A stretch of DNA of 64,000 bases, from the NCBI GenBank assembly GCA_028023455.1, contig JAQFVV010012495.1, forward strand, positions 2,075,711-2,139,710, given 5' to 3'. The notes under the pieces were generated by a model that was not told where the DNA came from, searched no databases, and saw only the letters and a list, made by a program, of their open reading frames with translations. Source of the stretch: Epiperipatus broadwayi. Its lineage: Eukaryota > Onychophora > Udeonychophora > Euonychophora > Peripatidae. Position 1 is the first letter of the stretch, and every line of letters begins with the position of its first letter. Both the position numbers and the translations under genes were made by a program. This document shows, one piece after another, positions 1-11,436 of the stretch.

Positions 1-1849
1 AATGTTGCCTAATTATTTAATAGGAAATATACAATAAATTATAAATCAAACTGCTCGTAATTTAAGATAATAAAAAAGGTATGCATATAATTGACCTTTA
101 TGTAATTATACAATTAAAAAAAAATTTTTTTTTTTTTTTTTGCAATCTCCTTTTCGTAGTATTGTGTGCCATTAATTCTTTAGCTAAAGCATAAAATTTA
201 TAAATTTAATTGTTGACTTTAAAAACTCATAACATTTTTGAGAAGTTATTATATTCCTTACATATTATATTTTCAATACTTATTAGATAGAAAATTTTAC
301 AGTTATATTTCGTAAGAGAAATTCCTTAAATAAATAATATTTTACTTATCTAAATTTAAATTAGATGTCGGGGGAGGACCGTTTATTAAATACACTAACT
401 TTTAGCAACTTTAATGCTTAAAAAAAAAATGTTACAACTGAAAAAATTATCTTAACTTTACTAAAAATTAAAAACCTCATCGTATTAACAATAAAAGAAT
501 TACTTCATCATAACTTGAAATAATAATAAAAAAACTTTTGTTTTAGACAAGCATTATATATCTCTAGTATATTAAGTGAAATCAATCTTAACTTGATAGC
601 TTATGAATATCTTTCCATCTATTCATAAATTTTTCAATGTAGTGTCCACGAATAATGGATATTTCCCCCCCTACAGTTTGATATCACGTTTTGCTGTTGG
701 CCTACAATAATCAATGGTCACACCATTCTCTTATATAACATTACTACCTCTCTCTTATATATGATTATCGTTTTTCTCTTATATACTATTACTGCTTCAT
801 ATAAAAATTTGTAATGAGATATTTTTTTTAAAAAGGCAAATGTTTTAAATATGTAAAAGAATGTAAGACAAAATAAAAGATATTAAATGTAAAATTATGC
901 ATTTAGATTAAACATATTGAAACTTTGTATTTCTTATTACTAATGATATATATATATTAGCTGTACCAACAGCTTTGCTTTGCTCACATTAAAAGAATAT
1001 AATAATTTGGTGCAGTATATAGCTGTTCCCACAGCTTTTATATTTATGTATGTGAAATAATAACATAACTTTTTGTGATCAGTTAGTTATACTACTGAAT
1101 TTGATCAACATTTAAGATTTTAGTTTAAATATATTTTCCACATAATAAACTAATCTTTTAAAATGGCTTGAAATTTTGACATTGTAGTAGTGTGTTCATA
1201 CTCCACTTACAAATGAGAAATTAATTATGTGATACAAACAAAATATAATTAATTTAAAATATATTTACAAAATCAAATTTTATCTTACTTTACTAAAAAC
1301 TATAAGTCCCTCCATTTCAGTATTATATATTTCAATATGTAGGCCACAATATACTTTGTACCATTTAAAAATGTTCCAATATCTGTGATCTTTTAATTAG
1401 TGCTGCCCTCTTTTGCATTCTTATGAAGTCACTCGAAAATGGTTATGATTTCAATGTACTTTTATATGACAAGTTATCAAAGTTTTTAAAACAATTAAAA
1501 ACCATAAAGCAAAAATGCATGGCCTATATAATTCTCCACAACAATAGAAAGAAAATCATGCAAGATTCATCAACATTAATACAATATTTGTTGAATTATT
1601 AACTAACAACAAGCAGTAAACCAGCTCTAACATTTATATAGTAATAAGGATATTTTTTTAAAAAAAAATAACAAAACATTAAACTAAAAGTCTAGATTTA
1701 TTTTCATTTACGTTGACTTAAATATCACGATATAACTTTTTAAAATACAAAATATTAAATACAGGTTTCAACCATTGTAATTCTTTGAAGTGTATATGTT
1801 ACCTATGTTTTAAAAGTTATAATGTCACATTATTTTATCATCATTTTTA
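1..1849. other. A+T-rich stretch, no gene seen
   Basis: I see no coding region or known element here. A poly(A)/poly(T) junction lies near 118-142. Three imperfect tandem copies of a roughly 23-bp unit containing TCTCTTATATA lie at 727-797. A short direct repeat (AGCTGT..C.ACAGCTTT) occurs near 960 and 1020. Confidence 0.5.
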
Positions 1850-2215
1850 ACCATTATTGATCTACTGCAAGATGGAGTCTTCTTCAAGGTTAGTCTCATT
1901 TCTCTGATCCATAGAATCTCTGCTTTACATACACAAATAAACATTCTTATTTCATCCACCTGTTTCACATGCTGTTTCTTTCTAGTCCTTTAAAACATCT
2001 TGGGATCCAGTTTAAGACTTCAATTGTTCATGTATTTCAATCTCTTAATTCACTCACAAATATCAATGATACCTATTTGTTCTCTCAACCAAGTATTTCA
2101 TTTTCAATCATTTTTTGTTGCATCCAACAAACATGTCTCCTTGCATCACTGAGCAGTCTGAAAGTGCAACATTGTTTTCTATTAAAAATCCAAGTCTTAC
2201 ATCAATAAGTAAAAT
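1850..2215 (-). pseudogene. 3'-terminal stub of an RTE-like LINE
   Basis: Read on the minus strand, broken frames give LNWIP near 2010, VDEIR near 1950, and an end resembling ILQ-INNG near 1865. The same endings appear at 29.9, 40.3 and 42.0 kb, where better copies read WMDEIR ... GETFILQWIDN. This matches the carboxy end of RTE-type LINE polyproteins, which copy themselves through an RNA intermediate. The copy is 5'-truncated and carries several stops, so it is dead. The family assignment rests on motif memory and on agreement between the four copies. Confidence 0.5.
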
Positions 2216-2540
2216 CTAGTAAAACACATCTATTAAAAACCTTTCTCATTAAATTCATAGACATATTTGAATTTAATATTAAATTATTTCTATCAAAAAC
2301 ACTACATGAAAGTTTAAAACCTGTGATCCATTATATTTCTATGTGGGTTAATAATTCTGACAACTGTATTTGTAATTAACTTTGTCTAAACATAATTAGA
2401 AATTTGTATTTTTTTTCCTCTGATAAAATTTATTGGACATTACCTTAGTCTATTTTAATTCCTATTTTTATTCCCATTTTCTTATTTTTAGTTGATAATT
2501 GTTGTAATATGTCCTGAAGCTTTAAAGCATTGTTTGATTA

Positions 2541-2554
2541 AACAATCACATCAA
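2541..2554. repeat. Left target-site duplication of LINE tail
   Basis: The 14 bases AACAATCACATCAA recur at 3319-3332, immediately after the poly(A) run of the downstream LINE tail. This is the signature of target-primed reverse transcription. Confidence 0.8.
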
Positions 2555-3318
2555 ACATGGTAAATCTAGGATAGAGAATCTTCTCCCAGTTGCAATCCCT
2601 CGTCTCATAAGGCTAACTAAGTTCCTGAAATTGGAGCCAAAGTTTGTTGATTTTTTGGTTAAGGTCAATCTTGGAGCCTTACCTACTGGGATGTTTCTTT
2701 GTAATCAGAGGGGACACAACATTGATACAATATGTTCTCTTTGTAGAAGATTTGATGAGTCCATTGAACACATACTCTATCAATATGAATGGTGGACTCA
2801 GTTACGTAATATTGCCCTACAGAGAATTACAGGATACAATTCTTCAAATGTCTACCTTAATGATGCATTCAAAAATGGAAATTTTGGCTCCATCTTCCTG
2901 GCCACTTTCATAAATTTTATCATATGGAAGATTAGATGTAAGGTATTATTTGATAGTGAGTTGGCTGGTCCTATTGAAGACATTTTCTTAAAGTTATTAT
3001 ATAAAGCTAAAGAAAGTGATCTAAGAACATGCCTGCCTAGCCTTTCTGAGCAAACATGGAGTCAATTACATATTTAGCAATAGCCATGTATATTATTTAT
3101 TCATGACACTTAAACTTTACACGCCATGGGATTTATATGCCAAATTAGATCACCCCTGATAAGTAACGTAACTTAAAATTTTACTTTTAATCTTGTAATC
3201 TTCATCTAATTTAATAACTAGTTAGTCTTTAATGTGTCAGTCATGATCGTAAACATGAACTCTATATTACAATGTATATTTTACTTTTTGTGCAAATAAA
3301 GATTATTTGAAAAAAAAA
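2555..3318 (+). pseudogene. 5'-truncated non-LTR retrotransposon, C-terminal zinc-binding region
   Basis: A frame open from about 2555 to 3077 (the best part starts at 2631) encodes CSLCRRFDESIEH followed by a short gap and WW. This fits the RT-associated zinc-binding domain (CxxC...H...C) found at the carboxy end of many LINE ORF2 proteins. The final Cys appears replaced by Tyr (ILYQYEWW), so the knuckle is probably damaged. Upstream of 2631 the frame stays open without a start codon, as expected for a 5' truncation. After the stop there is about 220 bp of 3' UTR, an AATAAA at 3295-3300 and a poly(A) run ending near 3320. A 14-bp target-site duplication brackets the insert. The truncation and loss of the Cys argue against activity. 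Confidence 0.8.
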
Positions 3319-3332
3319 AACAATCACATCAA
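3319..3332. repeat. Right target-site duplication of LINE tail
   Basis: This is the second copy of AACAATCACATCAA, merging with the end of the poly(A) tail. It marks the insertion boundary of the element at 2555-3318. Confidence 0.8.
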
Positions 3333-3433
3333 GCAAAATCTAGATGACTTAAATAATCTCCATATATTTTTATTCTTTCAGTTTTTTATTTTAATCCAGT
3401 TTTTTTTGTCTTTTTATGTAAAACTGATGTATA

Positions 3434-3600
3434 TAGAGGCAAAACTCTCCATACAGTAGTGCCACTCAGTGCAAGCCAGAGTAATCAATGGATGCAGGAA
3501 GTTTGTATATGATAAGGATTTTATGCACAAACCATCCTGAATTCTTTTATTACTCTAAATTGCACTGAGTGCTACTACTGTATGGAGAGTTTTGCTTCTG
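3434..3600. mobile_element. Foldback element, family A (short copy)
   Basis: The left arm begins AGGCAAAACTCTCCATACAG and the right arm ends CTGTATGGAGAGTTTTGCTT. The inner parts also pair (ACTCAGTGCAA with TTGCACTGAGT). There is no open frame. Six loci in the window share this arm (here, 8.6, 25.5, 29.5, 58.4 and 63.0 kb), so it is a dispersed foldback family, probably a non-autonomous DNA element. This copy has a short middle and lacks the central CAGACTAGTTTCT module seen in the others. Confidence 0.75.
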
Positions 3601-4149
3601 TGTAAACAGCTTGTGCAAGCATAAACAATGGTAATCATGTGATGTTTAAAACTGTTGTATAAAGTTTTGGGAGTTATGGAATCATCCTATCATACTTTTT
3701 TCCAATGTCGATCTTCTTAGTACCACCATAGAATCAAATCACTGCTACTGAATTTTATAAATATTCTTCATAATATAACAATATCCTGGATCTATATCTT
3801 GTTAGTTCAAAGTTGTAATCACTGTAAAATGTTTATAAAACCAAATGTCTTTGTATATTATATAAATCCAAAGCATAATGAAGTTATATTTATTGGTCTT
3901 TTCTAAGACATCTCTCAATATTATGATAAGATCCAACAGTAAGATGTAATTGTCTTGATAATGCTTTTATATATAAATGATACTAATATATGTGTAATTT
4001 CTAATATCTTCTTTATCACAATTTTTAAATATCATTATTACAGTACTTAAGTATTAGTCTGAACACCAAGACTGATTATGGATAATTCTGGATATAAATT
4101 ATTAATTTTTAAATTGTTTAATTTGTTTCCACAAATTATAAAAACACTT
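3601..4149. other. A+T-rich stretch
   Basis: The only recognised piece is AATCATGTGATGTTTAAAAC near 3633. It resembles sequence that flanks family A hairpins at 29.4, 58.8 and 63.2 kb and may be an outer part of that element. Confidence 0.4.
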
Positions 4150-4860
4150 CAGGCTTCTTTTTCGTATTTTTTCTTTTTCCATAATGAATATATCTCCATC
4201 ATTGGAAATATGATATGGTGTTTTTTAGCATTCTGAAGAAGATTGCTGGGGCAATTGAAACTGTTAACTGCAGGAAAAGGTGGATAATAAAGCAATGTAG
4301 AAGTAGTAAAGTTTTTGGTCAATTGAATATTATATGATATACATCGGGCAATGCAATAGGAAAGTGGTTATTATACTATTATTATTCCTGTAGTCTTCCA
4401 ATTATCTGATACAATTTTACCATTTAGACATTTGATATAGAGTTTTTCCAGCAATTTTTTTTTTTTGCTTGATTCTTTTAAAATATTATTAATAATTCGA
4501 TCATTTTCTGGAGCTTTTCCATTCTTCATAGATTTGATTGAATGTCTCTCCTTTTCATATGTAATGTTTGACAATTCAGAAGATATAGTAATTGTTAGGA
4601 ATACTTGATTTTTTGTACTTTATTGCTATATAATTCTTTGTAACATCTTTTTCATGACTAAATAACTTTTCTTTCAATACTAAAATATTTATATTTCTAA
4701 AACTTGACCATTCACAATTATATTTTTATATCATTATCAACTCTTTTTGTTGTTATTGGCTATTTTATAGAACTATTTGATTTTTGTTAATGGGTCATCT
4801 TAAAATATTTTCATATTTCTTTTCTACATAAATTTCTTGTCTCAATAAAATATTTACTGA
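4150..4860 (-). pseudogene. LINE remnant: start of the reverse transcriptase domain
   Basis: The minus-strand frame at 4371-4574 reads SIKSMKNGKAPENDRIIN, then ILKESS and DNWKTTGIIIV. This is the N-terminal RT motif of RTE/CR1-type LINEs (usually KNGKAPGPDGI...E.LK...P..WK...I). The conserved Gly of GKAPG is Glu here. Frames beyond are broken by stops. The endonuclease half of the same element lies upstream on the minus strand at 5400-6215, and the family C foldback at 4928-5385 separates the two halves. A stretch near 4228-4260 on the plus strand carries the TTCTGAAGAAG...GAAAC motif described under findings. Confidence 0.7.
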
Positions 4861-4927
4861 TAAATTGCTGCTTTTTTGAAGTATCACACTGTACAGGCTT
4901 ACACACACATGCACATATAGTGAAATA

Positions 4928-5385
4928 TATAAGAGATTTAAAATCAGCCTTTCACATGACCCTCAATTCTCCAAGACATATTATATTGCTGATCCACCTG
5001 ATCACACAAATGTTGAAAAGATAAATAATCACCAATATACATATTCAACATGGATAGAATTACAACCTTGGCGCTGACATGGGCTTTGAATGTTCCATCA
5101 TCAGATTTTCAATGAAATGGACAGCTAAAGAGTTGTGGATTGGAGTAGCTCGAAGTTTGTCCATTAAAGTATGAAGATGGCTATCTTAATATAAAGCTGA
5201 GCACTGATTGTATATATGTGTGGAGATGGTAATCTGGACCAACTAATAATTGCTGGTTTAGCATGAAACGTATATCAGTGATTATCTTTTCATTTATCTT
5301 TTTAACATGTGTGTGATTAGGTGGGTCAGCAATATGAGATGGCATGGAGAGTTGAGGATCATGTGAAAGTCTGAGTTCAAATCCC
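4928..5385. mobile_element. Foldback element, family C, inserted in a LINE
   Basis: The left arm (about 4928-5045) contains TTTCACATGACCCTCAA and AGATAAATAATCACCAATA. The right arm (about 5277-5385) contains the complements, including TTGAGGATCATGTGAAAG. The two outer arms pair over roughly 100 bases. The loop is asymmetric: it keeps the remaining right-arm sequence (ATGAAGATGGCTATCTTAAT onward) whose partner is present in the copies at 38.1 and 59.4 kb but missing here. The element separates the endonuclease and RT parts of an antisense LINE, so it arrived later. Confidence 0.7.
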
Positions 5386-6215
5386 TTAACTATCTTTTTT
5401 GTAACTTCTGAATAGAATTTCAGTTATTTTCTATTTTAGTTGATATTTTAAAATGATTTGTAAATTCAAATTTAAATTCATTGGAGTGTTTCTGAAAATT
5501 AGGAACATCAATTATTAATTCTGTTTTATTTAATAATTTTTGTCTCTCTAGTTTTGCATTTATACATATCTTACATCCAAATAATCTGATCTATATTGAA
5601 TCAATTAAAAATATTAGTCTTAAAATACATAATTTTTGTTAGACCAAACATAATCCAATTCTGATATAACTTACGTTTTGCATGCTTCCATATTTATTCT
5701 AATTTAACAACTTTTTCAAAGAAAGACTTCATAATACATTGTCTCTCTCTGTGTTTTTTTAAACAAATTCCACAAATCTGTCTCCTTACAGCCAAATGTT
5801 CATCTTTCAATTATTTTTCAATTCTAGCGTTCATGTTTCCCATGAAAATTTTAAAATGTCTTTTCATGTGATCAAAAGTATTTTGTACATCTATATAAAA
5901 ATCTATTACTTCTTTAAAATCACAGTAAGAACTTGCTGAAGCATAACCAGAATATCTTTAAGTTCAATATCTAATCTTTCCACACTGACTGATATACCAT
6001 CAATTTTCACAATACATTTTTTATTTATAGTAAATCTTATTCCATATTACTTCCCAATACTTGTGCCTTTATAACAAACTACATGTCCACTTTTCACATC
6101 AGTTTAACTCCTTACTTTTTTTAATTTTATAAAGTTCAGCAATGCCCCATTTAATATTAAATAATTTTTTTTCCAATGCACATAATTTTCCTTTGTTAAG
6201 AATGAAATAATCTGC
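5386..6215 (-). pseudogene. LINE remnant: APE-type endonuclease domain
   Basis: On the minus strand, with several stops and frameshifts, I read KGKLCALEKKLFNIKWG (about 6120-6205), SGHVVCYKGTSIGK (about 6045-6095), ERLDIELKDILVML, MGNMNARIEK (about 5815-5850), SFFEKVV and WKHA (about 5690-5740), and a Trp/Lys-rich end. The order matches the apurinic-type endonuclease of RTE-like LINEs (KW...GHVV.YKG...GDFNARIG...TW.HANG...QIDY). Asp of the GDxNAR motif is Asn here. With the RT fragment at 4371-4574 it forms one dead element split by the family C foldback. Confidence 0.7.
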
Positions 6216-6879
6216 ATTCATAATCAGATAAATAATAATTATCAATGAATAGAGCGTTGATTTATAATCAAAGGATTTTTAGCATTCTCTGCCTCCAACA
6301 ACTATCTTGGCTGATAATTTTGCAACCTCGTGGAATTATGGACAATAATTTAATAATGGCTATCATGATTATTAAATATCTAGAAAAAACATTATTTAAA
6401 TACTCATTAGTCCTTTTAAAAAAAACTCAATATTTTAGTTAAAAACTATCAGGGAACTGAGAAGAATGACCACAGTGTTTTGGATCTTAAACCCTCATGT
6501 AAAAGGTAAATAAACTCACCACCCTACATGCCATATATTATTAAGAAGTCCATCCTTGATTGTTAATATATAAATAATTATATAATAACAACAGTTGTTA
6601 TAGCAGCAGCATGGTCCAGACATTACAATGTGTCCAGCTCTATCCACACAGAGGAAGCAGAGGATCTCCTTTCAGTTAATAGCAAACTCATTTCTGCAGC
6701 TACATATAAAATAGTTTAACACTTATATGTGTACTTTATTTTAAAGGTGCAAATATAGGAAGCACATGCAAATAGAAATTTTATGTAAATAAAAAATTGA
6801 GAACCACCACTTGTGAGATATGATATACTAGACATAATATCTTATTATTCAGCTTAATTAAAGATATCAAATATATATA
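6216..6879. other. Unassigned stretch with a small G+C-richer patch
   Basis: Nothing is recognised. The patch at about 6590-6710 (CAGCAGCATGGTCCAGACA and neighbours) is richer in G+C than its surroundings but has no long frame. Confidence 0.4.
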
Positions 6880-7461
6880 ATTCTTGTTCACACTCAACAA
6901 CATTTTATTCTGAAAAAAATAAGGGAGGTTGAAATTTACGTTCGAATTGACCAAACAACACTTTAGAATTATCATTGCAGATTTCAATGCTAGAGATAAA
7001 AATACCTTATGGATAAATCTGAAAACAACAAACAAAGCCAAAAGTTTTTATTTTAGGGGTACAATATTGAGAAATCCAATTTGTGATGGATAAGTTGAGA
7101 ATAGGAAAACACTTGGAGATAACAACATAGGAAATAATAAATTTAAATAGGGTGAGTCACTTGCAATTAAAATCATTAGGTCAAACTGCAGTTTACTTTG
7201 CAATAATAATATTGTACTCCTAAAATACTACTCATATTTGAACTCTAGACTTTACAAATAATTCCTAATTGCAACATTCATTTGTCTTTAATAGTTAATA
7301 TTCAGCTTTTCCACATCCCTTTCCCTTTTCATATGTATCCTTCCCCTTTTACTATGTTGTTCCTGAATTTCATTTTTTACAATTCTTTGTAAACCTCTTA
7401 TTTAAATGCATTTGTATCATTTTTTGATGAATAAACTTTCATCACTGAGAAAAAAAAAAAA
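6880..7461 (+). pseudogene. Poly(A)-ended retroposon remnant, probably LINE
   Basis: A short plus-strand frame near 6945-7060 reads FRIIIADFNARDKNTLW. This resembles the IIxGDFNAR motif of LINE endonucleases. The segment ends with GATGAATAAACTTTCATC and a 12-A run at about 7448-7461, a plausible polyadenylation signal and tail. I could not find a target-site duplication, and only a small part of the coding region is readable. An internally deleted LINE copy is the simplest reading. Confidence 0.45.
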
Positions 7462-7945
7462 GATTTTATTTTATTGTTTTGCCAGATCATTTTTTTTTAG
7501 AAATATTACATTTTTTTTCTTAAAGATCATTTTATTTCATCTTATTTGACATACTCCATTTTCTAATAATATATTAAATTTTTTTGATAAAATTGTAATG
7601 CATATTATGGCTATACTTATCATTTTATGACAATAAAAACATGATCTATGCTTGCTTTTTGTTAAGATTTATTTTAAAACTTAAAGTATTTAAATTAAAA
7701 ATCCATTTTATAGCCAAGCCACAATATCTGCTGTATTTTATTTTAAATCCTACTTGCATATATCATACATCACATATATTAGCCACATTTTGCTAAATAT
7801 ATTTTAATTGGAATGGAATATATATATATATATTTATTGAACTACAAGTGTATATTGTTTTTTGATACACACACATATATATACCTACATATTTTGAAGA
7901 GAAATAATGCATAATACTTGCTGAAATCTCTATAAAATATTTTAA
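7462..7945. other. A+T-rich stretch
   Basis: Nothing is recognised beyond TA-rich microsatellite-like runs near 7817-7835 and a CACACACATATATA run near 7866. Confidence 0.4.
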
Positions 7946-8118
7946 ATAAACCACAGCTATATTATTTCAGCCACACTTCCCTTTTAAATAAAGAAAAGCT
8001 TGAATTTTGCAGCCCATTCAAAAGGGATTCCTTTTTGTTTTGACTGGACTGCAAAAATTCAAGATTTTCTTTATTTAAAGTCAGAGTGTATCTGAAATAA
8101 TATATCTGTTGGGGTTTA
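7946..8118. mobile_element. Foldback element of about 170 bp
   Basis: The left arm (ATATTATTTCAG, then TTAAATAAAGAAAAGCTTGA) pairs with the right arm (TCAAGATTTTCTTTATTTAA, then CTGAAATAATATAT). The loop contains AAAAGGGATTCC. There is no coding frame. The mismatched arms suggest an old MITE-like insertion. Confidence 0.65.
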
Positions 8119-8621
8119 TATATATATAACACAAATGCATCTAATATGTATAGTATATATATATATATTAAGATAATAGTATTAAAAAAATTAAAAAATA
8201 ATAATGTTATTTATAATAAATAGAAAAGACACATATACATATATTTTACTGAGAGTGTGTTTACTGATTCTTTTACTGTAAAAATAAGAATAAAAAAACT
8301 TTCTATACCATAGTTTTATTTTTAAAATAAAATAAATATCAAAATGTCTGACTTACATTGCAATTAATTATTCTCTGATGATATTTTTTTTAATAACTTT
8401 TTATAGAAATTTAATAATAGTCTTATATTCAAAAAACTATGATCTCTCTAATTTTTATGATGTTTTTAATTCAATATCTATCAACTTTAAGTACATTCTT
8501 AAACTTTATAAACTTTTAGTACTACACTTAAAAAATCATTTTATTATGGGAAATACTGTAAAGTTGTGACTATTTATTAAGTGTATAGGAAGTATTTAAA
8601 TAAAACCACTAAATATAACTT
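8119..8621. other. A+T-rich stretch
   Basis: Only TA-rich runs are seen. A 63-codon frame at 8378-8569 is compositionally random A+T and has no motif. Confidence 0.4.
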
Positions 8622-8962
8622 ATTAAACAGGCAAAATTCTTCATACAGTAGTGCCACTCAGTGCAAGCCACAGTAATCAATGGATTCCAGAAGGCTTGTG
8701 CATAAAATCACTATCTAATGCCTACTTATACAATATCCCCAGACTAGTTTATAGTTTGTGGCTTTCATCAGCGATGAGCCTTGTATCTGAGAGAGTGCTC
8801 TCAGATCGAAGGCTCTTCACTGATGAAAGCTAAAAACTAGTCTGGGAATATTGGATGAGTAGGCACTAGATAGGAATTTTATGCACAAACTTTTTGGCAT
8901 CCATTGATTACTCTGTCTTGCACTTAGTGACCCTACTTTATGAGGAATTTTGCCTGTTTTAA
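8622..8962. mobile_element. Foldback element, family A
   Basis: The left arm starts TTAAACAGGCAAAATTCTTC and the right arm ends GAGGAATTTTGCCTGTTTTA. Inside, the family A body pairs with itself: AATGCCTACTTATACAATA against TATTGGATGAGTAGGCACT, and the module CAGACTAGTTTATAGTTTG against its complement. The centre (about 8770-8830) is itself a tight palindrome around AGTGCTCTCAGATCGAAGGC. A family C/D-type hairpin follows directly at 8963. Confidence 0.75.
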
Positions 8963-9247
8963 GTATGTAAATACTTTTAGAGGAAAATTTTAACCATTAT
9001 TGTATGGACCTTGATCATTTATAATAATCAAATGATATCATTTTTTACTATATAAGGACCTCTCAAACCTCAACACAAGATAGTGACTTTATAATGATAA
9101 GAATGGTCATGGAATTTAGGTTAAAGATAAGACAGCCATTCTTATCTTTGTAAATTGGCCATCTTGTATCGAGGTTTGAGAGATCCATCTATAGCAAAAA
9201 GAAGACATAATAAAGGTTAAAACCTTTCTCTAAAAGTATGTGAAATA
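8963..9247. mobile_element. Foldback element, family D
   Basis: The outer arms pair (ATACTTTTAGAGGAAAATTT with AAACCTTTCTCTAAAAGTAT). The inner arms pair as GGACCTCTCAAACCTC with GAGGTTTGAGAGATCC. The inner motif recurs in the next foldback at 9614-10028 (TACTCTCAAACC...GGTTTGAGAGTA), which defines the family. No frame is present. Confidence 0.65.
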
Positions 9248-9613
9248 ATGTACATGAAATTCAGAAAGAATAATAAAGGAAGAATAAAATGTATGTTCTT
9301 TCAACATAAACTGAAGAAATTTTATTTGTAAATATGATCACATATGGTACTACATGTTGAAAAAATGGCTGCTTGTATATTGTAAAATTTATTTACAATT
9401 TTTTTTAACATGATCAGGTAAGATGCTCAGAGATGAAATGTCTAATATATAAATAGAGTGAAGGCATTTGTATTGATAATATTTATCTATGTATTGACAA
9501 TCATAGAAATCAAGCAGTCAAAGAGTAATTAATAGCAATGAATATAAGTATGTGCTTTATAGTAGTAGTGTTTGTAAATAAATAATCATTGACAATATTT
9601 ATAATTAAATGTA
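9248..9613. other. A+T-rich stretch between two foldbacks
   Basis: Nothing is recognised. Confidence 0.35.
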
Positions 9614-10028
9614 CACAATTTTAAACGGAGAGGATTTACACACTATGCTCAATGATGTTTAGTTGACCACGGAGGATACTCTCAAACCAATGCACAAGAT
9701 AGAGATTTTTGAAATGATAAAAGCAACTGTCTCATAATGTTAACATGTAGCAAATTGAAAAATTTCATAAACATTAATATGTAAAAAGAAATTAATACAT
9801 GTAAAGTGAATAAAAAATTTCTTCACACTCTCAAACTAAGATACTTTAGATTGGCCTATATAATTGAATTTAGGTACAAAAATAAAACAGCCACTCTTAT
9901 TTTTCAAAAGTCCCTATTTTATTCTTTGGTTTGAGAGTATCCTCCATTCTCAAAAAAATATTGTTGAGCTGTTATAACAACCTTATAGCACATGTGTATA
10001 GAGTGTTAAACCTCTCTGTTTAAAATTA
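9614..10028. mobile_element. Foldback element, family D
   Basis: The outer arms are AATTTTAAACGGAGAGG and CCTCTCTGTTTAAAATT. The inner arms are GGAGGATACTCTCAAACCAA and TTGGTTTGAGAGTATCCTCC. The loop holds an internal pair of TCTCAAACTAAGATA-like sequence. The arms are interrupted by unpaired A+T-rich segments, so the structure is branched rather than one continuous hairpin. Confidence 0.65.
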
Positions 10029-10958
10029 CAATTACTGCACTAGTAAATAAAATTGAATATTCATTATATGTATATTAATATATCTGTTGAGCTTCCTAGT
10101 AAATAATGCTGCTATAAAACACAAAGTACATTACAAAAGTGATAGTGTATATCTATTAATCATATTTCTCATACTAAAATGTAGGCTAAGTTTCGTCTTT
10201 TAACTCGAGCAATTTATTCTAAGACGGTAATCTATTTTTTTATCTTCTAAATGTTCTGTTTGTTTTTTAGGGTTTACTATTAATATCTATGTCAGACAGC
10301 CGTCATATAAAATGATTTTGATGACAGTTAATAGCAATCATGCTATAAAATTAAACATTCCAAACTGTTTAAGAAAACAGCAATCATAAATTATGTCCAT
10401 ATACAATGTGAAAAATTTAATTAACAGAAAAAATTCTTATAATCATTGTGAGCCAATATCACTTGACAGCATCCTAAGTATAATTACCACCAATACAAAT
10501 ATTAGTAGGTATATTCTTGAAATATTTGCACTATGATATAATTAATAATTTAAATATATATAAAATTTTGTTTTGTATGTTTAATTTGATATAATAAAGT
10601 ATTTATACATTAGAAACCCCATTAATAGAATAAACAAATCTGAATATGTTACTAAGATAATTCACAAGCAAGACTTTTAAAAATCATTTAAATGAACTTG
10701 AAAATATCACCCACCTATTTTTATATCAATGTCAATCTATCTTGTAAAAAAAAAAGCATGACAAAATAGATTAGCATTCATTTAACAAAATGTAAGCATT
10801 GTTTGTAAGTGCATTAACATGATTCTTCAGGACCCTGGCTTAGTAATATATTCAGACTTATTTAACCCATGAATGGGTGTTTATTCTTAGCATTATGTAT
10901 TTCATAATGCATAAAATTATTTATGTGCTTTTTAAAACTATTAGAATTTTATATGTTT
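10029..10958. other. A+T-rich stretch
   Basis: No element or gene is recognised. Confidence 0.35.
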
Positions 10959-11111
10959 GGGTATATTAAAGCTCTGATGAAGATTGTTTGTAAAGTCAAA
11001 ACTATATTTGGGTACATTAGAGCTCTGAAGGAGTCTTTTTGTAAAGTCAAAACTATATTTAGATATATTAAAGCTCTGAAGAAGTCTGTTTGTAAAGTCA
11101 AAACTGTCAAT
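10959..11111 (+). repeat. 51-bp minisatellite, three units
   Basis: Three in-register units (10959-11009, 11010-11060 and 11061 to about 11106) share TATTAAAGCTCTGAAGAAG, TTTGTAAAGTCAAAAC and TATATTT. The period is a multiple of three, so a 63-codon frame runs through it with a repeating 17-residue pattern. I regard this as a by-product of the period, not a gene. Each unit contains CTGAnGAnG, a short inverted repeat (GACTTT-like against AAAGTC), then AAAAC. This layout recalls a hammerhead-ribozyme core (see findings). Confidence 0.7.
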
Positions 11112-11242
11112 TAATTTTGAAAGTATAAAAAACTGAAGTATTGTGTGTTGTACAACGTGCATAGAAAAGTTTGCTAATATTGCTTTTATATAGTTATAAT
11201 TATTTAAAAACATATTTTTATTAGATAATTATAATTATTAAA

Positions 11243-11340
11243 AGCTAGTCAATGCTTAGACAATCCCAATATCAATAGCAATAAACAATTTCAAACTGTT
11301 GTCAAGGCAACCTTCTTTTAACAATAAATTGACAATTTAA
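11243..11340 (+). repeat. Dispersed repeat, family F
   Basis: The sequence carries AGTCAATGCTTAGACAATCC, CAAACTGTTGTCAAGGCAAC and TTTTAACAATAAA in order. The same order occurs at 12.2, 22.8, 27.1 (inverted), 48.7 and 49.1 kb. No coding frame is present. The centre (GTTGTCAAGGCAAC) is nearly self-complementary. The family could be a SINE or a MITE. Confidence 0.6.
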
Positions 11341-11436
11341 AAAAATTAATTTTATTTCCATTAAATAATTATTTAATGAAAAAATATATATATATACCAT
11401 ATAAATAATTAAATTAAATATAATATCTCTATTAGG

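Noticed and set aside
10923-11213. Repeat proteins on both strands of the 51-bp minisatellite
   Set aside because: The period is a multiple of three, so both strands stay open; no start context or conserved non-repeat part.
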